This document shows, one piece after another, positions 10,890-42,500 of a stretch of DNA of 42,500 nt. A model generated the notes under the pieces. It was given only the letters and a program-made list of their open reading frames with translations, did no database searches and had not been told where the DNA came from. The position numbers and the translations under genes were made by a program. The number at the start of each line of letters is the position of its first letter. Positions within the stretch are counted from its first letter, which is position 1. The DNA comes from Tubiluchus corallicola (lineage: Eukaryota > Priapulida > Priapulimorpha > Priapulimorphida > Tubiluchidae): contig JAQGDQ010000749.1 of NCBI GenBank assembly GCA_030141605.1, positions 45,001 to 87,500 of the forward strand. Reading direction: 5' to 3'.

Positions 10890-11425
10890 GTGAAAGAAAT
10901 ATATGACATGTATTGTCTTCATTTCATGTATCAGTATCATAATTCACTACTTCCACCAGCTTTTCAGTCATACTTTAGTCCAGTTTCAAATCAACATGAT
11001 CATTACACAAGATATTCAGTCGGAAACTATGTACTCCCTCTTCCAAAAACAAATATAATGAAACAGTCAACAAAATATAATGCTATTAAAATATGGTCAT
11101 CAATTCCACGTGAAATGAAAACTCTTAATCTTTATCAATTTAAGAAAGCATCAAAGAATTACCTACTACAACGGTATAATTAACTCACAATTTTACTCAT
11201 CCTGATCTTAAGTTACTAACAAAACTTATTTTGTTCTAATGTACGTCATAACTGATGAAAATGTAATGTTAATTGTCAATTGTTTCACTTATCTGGAGGA
11301 GGACTCGAAAGCTCAATGCTCCTTCCCCCTCCTCACAGTAACTCTCAGTTTATTTTTTTCAATGTAATATCAATTTGTATGTATGTTTGAGTTGCTGTGG
11401 AATAAATTCATAATTCATTAATAAT
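10890..11425 (+). mobile_element. LINE 3' end: C-terminus of reverse transcriptase ORF and 3' UTR
   Basis: An open frame 10890-11183 encodes a tail typical of CR1/L2/Jockey-type LINEs: HYTRYSVGNYVLP, IWSSIPREMK, FKKASKNYLLQRYN. It is followed by a 3' UTR with a stem-like CTGGAGGAGG segment and ends in an AT-rich tail near 11425. It is 5'-truncated and starts next to the poly(A) signal of the LRR-Ig gene. Confidence 0.75.
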
Positions 11426-11510
11426 AATTCATTCTACATTGATGCCTGGAAGCGAACAACTAGGATTTATCAGTTATTTCAAACTAAGCTGTAATAATAT
11501 GATGGAATTA

Positions 11511-11865
11511 AATTCTTTATTACAATCTCTAGTTTCCTGCTATGATATCTGCTGTACATTATATGTAAACTATATTTACATATGTACATACTTTACTTAT
11601 TTACACATGTAAATTATATTTCTGATCTAGTAACAGCAAGTTTTAATGATCCTTTGTTTATTTATTTTTAGATAATTGAGTAAAAGCAAGTCTTTATTAC
11701 AATTTCCAGTTTCCTGCTATGATATCTGCTGTACATTATTTGTAAAGTATATTTACATATGTACATACTTTACTTATTTACACATGTAAATTATATTTCT
11801 GATCTAGTAACAGCAAATTTTAATGATCCGTTTGTTTATTTATTTTTAGATAATTGGTATAACCC
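11511..11865. repeat. About 180-bp tandem duplication, two copies
   Basis: Units begin at 11511 and 11691. Both contain TTTCCTGCTATGATATCTGC and CATATGTACATACTTTACTT. Few differences. 11870-12300 holds no recognised feature. Confidence 0.85.
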
Positions 11866-12304
11866 TGCCTAGTACTGTAAATACACGGTTTTTATTGTAT
11901 GTAAAAAAGTTAGCCTCATTTTTTAGTAATATAGCAAAATATAGATTAATACTGAATACCAACAGAAATTCAAAGCTCACATGACAGAGAGGAGAAGAGA
12001 GATTTGGAAAGACATTAACTTCCATAATGAGTCACTAAATTGCATTTAGCCTTAATTGTCTGTCTGACTGTCTATTATGTCTGTACATAAAAGATACATG
12101 ATTTATGTCTAGCCTAGTTAACAATTGCCTATCTGTAGTTTCAAGACTGTGGTGACAGTACTTAAGTTGAATCTTTGAGTTATTAGTTGTTAGAACTTCT
12201 TCCTGGCTGTTAAATTTAGTAAAATTCTGACCTACAACAATTAGTCACGTTTTTAACAAGATTACGCTAAAATACCTAAAGCACAAGAAAACCTTCCACT
12301 TACA

Positions 12305-12745
12305 TAAAGCTTGAAGAATTCGTCTTGAAATTTTATACCACTTACATACTGCCTTTTTGCATGGTAGACTTGCGTTGGCAGTAACGCTGTGTAAAACGTG
12401 TAAATTTAAACTCCCGCGATGACCGTTAGATGCAGCCATTTTGACGATAAGTCATTTGAAACAAGTTTAGATAACATTCTGTAAAGTTTGAAAACATAAT
12501 CAGTGCATTCGTAGCGCACATGTTACCAACTAAATAAAATTTAAAATTACTGTATCTTGTCAATAAGATTAAAAATACGTTTTTTGGTTAATGTGTGGTG
12601 CACCCTGGAGGGTGAGTCAGCGACATTTTATCAATTGGCACAAACATTTTAAATAATTAATAATTTTCTTTTCTAGTTACATAAGTCTTTCAAGCAGGTA
12701 AGCGAAATGCTAGCAAACTTGGAAAGTTTTTTGAGACATAATTTA
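12305..12745 (-). repeat. Dispersed repeat family A, copy 2 (inverted)
   Basis: Reverse-complement counterpart of 1312-1770 with scattered substitutions and small indels. The two copies lie on either side of the LRR-Ig gene, about 11 kb apart. Confidence 0.8.
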
Positions 12746-12749
12746 ACAT

Positions 12750-13080
12750 TTCCTTTTCTTCCCCTGATTTACGTTTGCGTTGTGACGTCATGTAATGGCG
12801 CTGCCGGAACAGTGTCGCGGGAGATTTAAAATGAAAACAAACAAAAAATTCTTTCAACGCGAGTACGATATACGCATAAAATTGCTATAAAGTAATATAA
12901 TTTTTAAGGCGATTTTTTTGAAACCACCTCAGGTTCCCCTTTTCTTGTCCCCAAAACACCATTTCTGGCAAGAATCACCGTGAGATGAATCTGGTGGCAA
13001 TACAATCAGGTTAAAAGTAATCAGACAAAAGGTCATCAGCTCCAGACATTAAAAAAACTAAGCACAAAATGCTGTATTAC
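12750..13080. other. No exon found; start of VSP intron 8
   Basis: Contains one TGACGTCA at 12782-12789, and no coding similarity to the missing part of VSP. Confidence 0.5.
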
Positions 13081-36214
<23,134 letters not shown>

Positions 36215-36584
36215 CGTGGCTTCTGTCTTATGTTTGCTGACTGTCTGCAGGAGAAGATGGTGACATTGATGCTGCGTCTACACCACAGCGTCTTCCACGC
36301 ATCCTTCGGATGAGGATGCTTCGATCACTTGGGAAAAAAGCAAAGTAATTCGGTCTTTTATTTTGCAGTAATGGCATACTACAATATTCACAAAGGACGC
36401 ATTACAAGGAAGAAAATGCATTACAACAAACCACATGAACTAATACAATTTTACTTGACTGTAGTTGTATTCTGATTTGAATACCAGCAAGCAGTTTAAA
36501 AGTACCTAACCTTGATTTAAACAAAAATTTACGGATAGTTTTTCTTGTCATTCACGAGTATAATTTTAAAGGAAAACTCAACAA

Positions 36585-37115
36585 TTATTTAGACTCAATC
36601 TCATTTTAATTTACTGTCCTAAATATACATTTTCTTGTTTACAAAAGTTAACAATTGTTTCTTATATTCGAACAATTAGCTTAGAAAGTTAATTAACGCC
36701 AACCGAACACAGCTATTGCTTACGTCAGAAACTAACAACAGTTTGTGCAAAAGCAGGCGTCTTCCATAGCGCATCAAGCACATTTGCATAGGTGTTACAG
36801 TACTGCTTAAACGTATGATGTCACGAAAAATGGGCTTTACATCATATGACGTCAGAAACTAACGTTGCAGTTCGTAATCACGGCTATCACGGTACCGCCT
36901 TCTATTTGTCGGCCATGCAAATGTGACAAAAAGGCGCCGTTGCCAATCTTAGTAAATTCACTGAGCCTCGCGCAGCTTTAAAAGTTTAACGAAATTTCAG
37001 TATCCGAAGTAATTATTATTTAATCTAAGCTTTGATTTAAAGAAAGCTATTGTAGTTTTCAATATTTAGAACATTCTTTATTCTGAACTAATGTTGACAC
37101 AATCATCCGGTTTTT
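36585..37115 (+). repeat. Dispersed repeat family R2, copy 2
   Basis: Counterpart of 5660-6205. It lies 340 bp upstream of VSP exon 1 (in the sense of the gene). Confidence 0.8.
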
Positions 37116-37194
37116 TAACAAAGAAGTCAGTACAAACTAAGAAGTTTTGTTGTAAGAGTCCAAAATGGTTAACTGACTCATCTAGCTGTGACAC

Positions 37195-38665
37195 AATTAG
37201 TGAACTCTCTCCTTATAAGAAGCCAGTGACACAAGTACTCTCCTTCTAAGAAGCCAGTGACACAAGTACTCTCCTTCTAAGAAGCCAGTAAAACAAGCAC
37301 TCTCCTTCTAAGAAGCCAATAAAACAAGTACTCTCCTTTTAAGAAGCCAGTAAAACAAGTACTCTCCTTCTAAGAAGCCAGTGAAACAAGTGCTCTCTTT
37401 CTAAGAAGCCAGTAAAACAAGTACTCTCCTTCTAAGAAGCCAGTAAAACGAGTACTCTCCTTCTAAGAAGCCAGTAAAACAAGTACTCTCCTTCTAAGAA
37501 GCCATTAAAACAAGTACTCTCCTTCTAAGAAGCCATTAAAACAAGTACTCTCCTTCTAAGAAGCCAATAAAACAAGTACTCTCCTTTTAAGAAGCCAGTA
37601 AAACAATTGCTCTCCTTCTAAGAAGCCAGTAAAACAAGTGCTCTCCTTCTAAGAAGCCAGTAAAACAAGTACTCTCCTTCTAAGAAGCCAGTAAGGCAAG
37701 TGCTCTCCTTCTAAGAAACCATTAAAACAATAACTCTCCTTCTAAGAAGCCAGTAAAACAAGTGCTCTCTTTCTAAGAAGCCATTAAAACAAGTACTCTC
37801 CTTCTAAGAAGCCAGTAAAACAAGTACTCTCCTTCTAAGAAGCCAGTAAAACAAGTGCTCTCTTTCTAAGAAGCCAGTAAAACAAGTACTCTCCTTCTAA
37901 GAAGCCAGTAAAACAAGTGCTCTCCTTCTAAGAAGCCAGTAAAACAAGTACTCTCCTTCTAAGAAGCCAGTAAAACAAGTACTCTCCTTCTAAGAAGCCA
38001 GTAAAACAAGTACTCTCCTTCTAAGAAGCCAGTAAAACAAGTACTCTCCTTCTAAGAAGCCAGTAAAACAAGTACTCTCCTTCTAAGAAGTCAGTAAAAC
38101 AAGTGCTCTCCTTCTAAGAAGCCAGTAAAACAAGTACTCTCCTTCTAAGAAGCCAGTAAGGCAAGTGCTCTCCTTCTAAGAAGCCATTAAAACAATAACT
38201 CTCCTTCTAAGAAGCCAGTAAAACAAGTGCTCTCTTTCTAAGAAGCCATTAAAACAAGTACTCTCCTTCTAAGAAGCCAGTAAAACAAGTACTCTCCTTC
38301 TAAGAAGCCAGTGAAACAAGTACTCTCCTTCTAAGAAGCCAGTGAAACAAGTACTCTCCTTCTAAGAAGCCAGTGAAACAAGTACTCTCCTTCTAAGAAG
38401 TCAGTAAAACAAGTGCTCTCTTTCTAAGAAGCCAGTAAAACAAGTACTCTCCTTCTAAGAAGCCAGTAAAACAAGTACTCTCCTTCTAAGAAGCCAGTGA
38501 AACAAGTACTCTCCTTCTAAGAAGCCAGTGAAACAAGTACTCTCCTTCTAAGAAGCCAGTAAAACAAGTACTCTCCTTCTAAGAAGCCAGTAAAACAAGT
38601 ACTCTCCTTCTAAGAAGCCAGTAAAACAAGTGCTCTCCTTCTAAGAAGCCAGTAAAACAAGTACT
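37195..38665. repeat. 31-bp tandem repeat, about 47 copies, upstream of VSP exon 1
   Basis: Unit: GTAAAACAAGTACTCTCCTT and CTAAGAAGCCA. Nearly every unit has TTCTAAGAA, which fits the STAT/GAS pattern TTCNNNGAA. A block with GTAAGGCAAG recurs at 37691 and 38156, exactly 465 bp (15 units) apart. Confidence 0.95.
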
Positions 38666-38934
38666 TTTATTACCACAATTTGTTAGCAAGTGAGCAAAGG
38701 TGAGCAAAGATAGTTAACACGTTCTATATACACACATGTGAGAATTGTTTTAAAATTTAGGGAGTAGTTATGATTTTTTCACTTCCTTAATATTTTTTAA
38801 TAATTTCGTTAAGGACATAGTTCAAGGATAACACCTTAAGAAACTCAATACTTATTTCCAAGATGGTCCCGATTATTATCACAAAAAGACGCTTCGTCGT
38901 AGGACCACCGGTACCACTTTTTAAGTGTTTTTGT

Positions 38935-39020
38935 ATGACTCAGTCGAGAGTTGAACCCACGACCTCTCGGGTGGTAAGCGAGCACGCTAGCATTGAGCTA
39001 TGCCACGCGGTAACGCCTTT
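38935..39020 (-). mobile_element. tRNA-derived SINE piece or tRNA pseudogene
   Basis: The minus strand shows an A-box-like GCATAGCTCAATGC and a B-box-like GGTCGTGGGTTCAACTC at tRNA spacing, but the acceptor ends do not pair. 38670-38934 holds nothing else. Confidence 0.5.
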
Positions 39021-39254
39021 CATTATAATGATTTTCATTATAAAAAAACGTGATCCTAGAATCTGTGATTCTTTTTAAGCATTAGTGTTTACAGTTTAGC
39101 GCTGTATTTCATGGCGCACAGTGACTTTGTTTGTTTTCAGATAATCGTATCTTGTCAGAAGCTTTACAATAGATCCCCAAGCAAAACCAGTTCATAAAAT
39201 GCGAAGAAAAAAGAACAGGTATCGTAACCATTCAGTTATACACCCGCTCTCAAA

Positions 39255-39345
39255 GGTACGCGTTTAGTGTCCGACGTTAAGCAACACTGAACCTGATCAG
39301 TAAACGAATAGGTGACTGTTGCTGCGAAGCATCACTAACCCTCCC
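39255..39345 (+). mobile_element. 5S-rRNA-derived SINE fragment
   Basis: CCGACGTTAAGCAACACTGA, ACCTGATCAGTA and ATAGGTGACTG follow the order of the 5S rRNA promoter (GTTAAGCAAC, CCTGGTCAGTA, GGATGGGTGACC). It is too diverged and short to be a functional 5S gene. The tail to about 39520 may belong to it. Confidence 0.6.
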
Positions 39346-39874
39346 TGCTATTCCTGCCCAGGGTGATGTACATGCATTCAAGTGGTTTATCCTATAGGAT
39401 AATTCTGATATTTCATAGCCAGATGCGTCATAATTACGTGTAATCAATAATCCCTGCTGTTTTACTAAACCTTTGCAAGCAGAGTACCAACTTGTCAAAA
39501 ATCCATTGCATATGTCACGCCGAATGCACTAAAACGTTTAAATCACCATTCTCATTTAACTTTTATTATTGAAAAACTAATTGAACATTATTGTCAATTT
39601 TATAAATTTAAATTTTCTTTATTTCGTAAAAATACTTTGTACGACAATACCACTGTAAATTATTGGTCAACAGGCAGCTAGGTAGCTACGCTGTTTGGTG
39701 TAATTATTCTGTGTGGAAAAATACGGTCGGACAGACTAATGTTAAAGTGCATTTTTTTAATTAATCCGGTATTTAATTAGTCGCAGTTCAGGTGTTGGAT
39801 ACATGAAATAAATGATTATGCAATGTGGCAGTCGGCTGTGTAGGAACAGTTAATGGATGACGTTTACCCGGAAG
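39346..39874. other. No gene seen
   Basis: AT-rich, without recognised features. Confidence 0.45.
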
Positions 39875-42210
39875 GTAATGATACGCAGTGACACCTGGCG
39901 CTGGATGTGGACAGCAAATGGAATACAATTCACCTGTACCAGGTGTTGCAGGAAATCATAGCAAAGTGTCGAGGAAAGTAATGATACGCAGTGACACCTG
40001 GCAGCAAATGGAATACAATTCACCTGTACCAGGTATTGCAGGAAATCATAGCAAAGTGTCGAGGAAAGTAATGATACGCAGTGACACCTGGCGCTGGATG
40101 TGGACAGCAAATGGAATACAATTCACCTGTACCAGGTATTGCAGGAAATCATAGCAAAGTGTCGAGGAAAGTAATGATACGCAGTGACACCTGGTGCTGG
40201 ATGTGGACAGCAAATGGAATACAATTCACCTGTACCAGGTGTTGCAGGAAATCATAGCAAAGTGTCGAGGAAAGTAATGATACGCAGTGACACCTGGCGC
40301 TGGATGTGGACAGCAAATGGAATACAATTCACCTGTACCAGGTGTTGCAGGAAATCATAGCAAAGTGTCGAGGAAAGTAATGATACGCAGTGACACCTGG
40401 TGCTGGATGTGGACAGCAAATGGAATACAATTCACCTGTACCAGGTGTTGCAGGAAATCATAGCAAAGTGTCGAGGAAAGTAATGATACGCAGTGACACC
40501 TGGTGCTGATGTGGACAGCAAATGGAATACAACACCTGTACAGGTATTGCAGGAAATCATAGCAAAGTGTCGAGGAAAGTAATGATACGCAGTGACACCT
40601 GGTGCTGGATGTGGACAGCAAATGGAATACAATTCACCTGTACCAGGTGTTGCAGGAAATCATAGCAAAGTGTCGAGGAAAGTAATGATACGCAGTGACA
40701 CCTGGTGCTGGATGTGGACAGCAAATGGAATACAATTCACCTGTACCAGGTATTGCAGGAAATCATAGCAAAGTGTCGAGGAAAGTAATGATACGCAGTG
40801 ACACCTGACGCTGGATGTGGACAGCAAATGGAATACAATTCACCTGTACCAGGTGTTGCAGGAAATCATAGCAAAGTGTCGAGGAAAGTAATGATACGCA
40901 GTGACACCTGGTGCTGGATGTGGACAGCAAATGGAATACAATTCACCTGTACCAGGTGTTGCAGGAAATCATAGCAAAGTGTCGAGGAAAGTAATGATAC
41001 GCAGTGACACCTGGTGCTGGATGTGGACAGCAAATGGAATACAATTCACCTGTACCAGGTGTTGCAGGAAATCATAGCAAAGTGTCGAGGAAAGTAATGA
41101 TACGCAGTGACACCTGGCAGCAAATGGAATACAATTCACCTGTACCAGGTATTGCAGGAAATCATAGCAAAGTGTCGAGGAAAGTAATGATACGCAGTGA
41201 CACCTGACGCTTGATGTGGACAGCAAATGGAATACAATTCACCTGTACCAGGTGTTGCAGGAAATCATAGCAAAGTGTCGAGGAAAGTAATGATACGCAG
41301 TGACACCTGGCGCTGGATGTGGACAGCAAATGGAATACAATTCACCTGTACCAGGTGTTGCAGGAAATCATAGCAAAGTGTCGAGGAAAGTAATGATACG
41401 CAGTGACACCTGGTGCTGGATGTGGACAGCAAATGGAATACAATTCACCTGTACCAGGTGTTGCAGGAAATCATAGCAAAGTGTCGAGGAAAGTAATGAT
41501 ACGCAGTGACACCTGGCGCTGGATGTGGACAGCAAATGGAATACAATTCACCTGTACCAGGTGTTGCAGGAAATCATAGCAAAGTGTCGAGGAAAGTAAT
41601 GATACGCAGTGACACCTGGTGCTGGATGTGGACAGCAAATGGAATACAATTCACCTGTACCAGGTGTTGCAGGAAATCATAGCAAAGTGTCGAGGAAAGT
41701 AATGATACGCAGTGACACCTGGTGCTGGATGTGGACAGCAAATGGAATACAATTCACCTGTACCAGGTGTTGCAGGAAATCATAGCAAAGTGTCGAGGAA
41801 AGTAATGATACGCAGTGACACCTGGCGCTGGATGTGGACAGCAAATGGAATACAATTCACCTGTACCAGGTGTTGCAGGAAATCATAGCAAAGTGTCGAG
41901 GAAAGTAATGATACGCAGTGACACCTGGCGCTGGATGTGGACAGCAAATGGAATACAATTCACCTGTACCAGGTGTTGCAGGAAATCATAGCAAAGTGCC
42001 AAGGAAAGTAATGATACGCAGTGACACCTGGCGCTGGATGTGGACGACAAATGGAATACAATTCACCTGTACCAGGTGTTGCAGGAAATCATAGCAAAGT
42101 GTCGAGGAAAGTAATGATACGCAGTGACACCTGGTGCTGGATGTGGACAGCAAATGGAATACAATTCACCTGTACCAGGTGTTGCAGGAAATCATAGCAA
42201 AGTGCCGAGT
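39875..42210. repeat. 103-bp tandem repeat, about 22-23 copies
   Basis: The unit contains TGATACGCAGTGACACCTGG, CGCTGGATGTGGACAGCAAA, the inverted E-box pair CACCTGTACCAGGTG, and GAAATCATAGCAAAGTGTCG. Two copies (near 40000 and 41120) lack the same 13 bp, and one (near 40510) has small deletions. Open frames across it are artefacts. Confidence 0.96.
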
Positions 42211-42354
42211 TCAATGGCAAGTCGGTTGATGAAGAAACTTCTAGGTTAGGATCTCAATCCTCTGATTGAAAAGTAAAAAATTGTCACTGTAAAATGAAAA
42301 AGCTCTTGTGCTTAAATAATGTATTGCCGTGCGTTCTCCATGTACAAATAAATT

Positions 42355-42500
42355 CTATTCAATTCTATTCTCTTCTCTTCTGTTCTCTTCTGTTCTCTTC
42401 TGTTCTGTCCTGTCCTGTCGTGTCGTGTCGTGTTGTGTTGCGTTGTGTTCTGTTCTGTTCCATTCCGCTCCGTTCCGATCCATTCCATTCCATTCTATTG
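42355..42500. repeat. Pentanucleotide run that drifts one base at a time
   Basis: Units pass TTCTA, TTCTC, TTCTG, TCCTG, TCGTG, TTGTG, TTCTG, TTCCG, TTCCA, TTCTA. It is cut by the window edge. Confidence 0.95.

Noticed and set aside
37195-38665. CRISPR-like regular array
   Set aside because: Units are head to tail with no unique spacers, and the genome is eukaryotic.
38935-39020. Functional tRNA gene
   Set aside because: A- and B-box-like segments are present but the acceptor stem does not form.
39255-39345. Functional 5S rRNA gene
   Set aside because: Only the central promoter-like part is present, with several mismatches.
39850-41226. Frames reading SSTLCYDFLQ repeats
   Set aside because: Read-through of the 103-bp satellite; 103 is not a multiple of three and indels shift the frame.

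Overview
The window looks like AT-rich, intron-rich genomic DNA from an invertebrate animal. It holds parts of two genes on opposite strands, set in a very large load of microsatellites, minisatellites, short TIR elements (MITEs) and LINE ends. Gene 1 is a kekkon-type LRR-Ig receptor, a family best known from arthropods, which suggests a protostome, perhaps a non-insect arthropod. The species cannot be fixed from the sequence alone.

Gene 1 (+ strand, 8447-10276) encodes a 609-residue single-pass membrane protein with signal peptide, LRR-NT, LRRs, LRR-CT, one Ig domain, a TM helix and a tail ending in a class I PDZ ligand (ETDL). Its 5' side is a 31-bp array of ten CCAAT boxes. Its 3' end is an array of 152-bp repeats that re-encode the C-terminus.

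Gene 2 (- strand, eight coding exons from 36214 down to 13081) is not visible as one open frame. I assembled it exon by exon from splice sites. It encodes the N-terminus, a complete S1-S4 voltage sensor and the front of a PTEN-like phosphatase, including its active site with Cys286 and Arg292 of the assembled protein. It is a voltage-sensing phosphatase (VSP/TPTE family). All seven exon junctions keep frame. The end of the phosphatase and the C2 domain are not found, so either the gene continues past coordinate 1, with the kekkon-like gene nested antisense in its eighth intron, or this locus is truncated.

Layout: 1-8.4 kb holds MITEs (TA-, TTAA- and hAT-type) and dispersed repeats; 8.4-11.4 kb the LRR-Ig gene and a LINE 3' end; 13-27 kb VSP exons 8 to 2, with each intron occupied by satellites; 27-36 kb is the long first intron with a hAT element, a rearranged composite of 56-bp and 73-bp satellites, two inverted RTE-like LINE ends and a TTAA MITE; 36.1-36.2 kb is VSP exon 1; 37.2-42.2 kb holds two long arrays (31-bp and 103-bp) and SINE-like fragments.

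The recurrent theme is tandem amplification of short functional-looking sequence: a true splice donor with 12 extra copies in VSP intron 6, a coding terminus in the LRR-Ig gene, a hAT transposon end with its flank, and repeat units carrying CCAAT, CRE, STAT-like, E-box and CTCF-like motifs. The structures are read directly from the sequence. Any regulatory role is inference.
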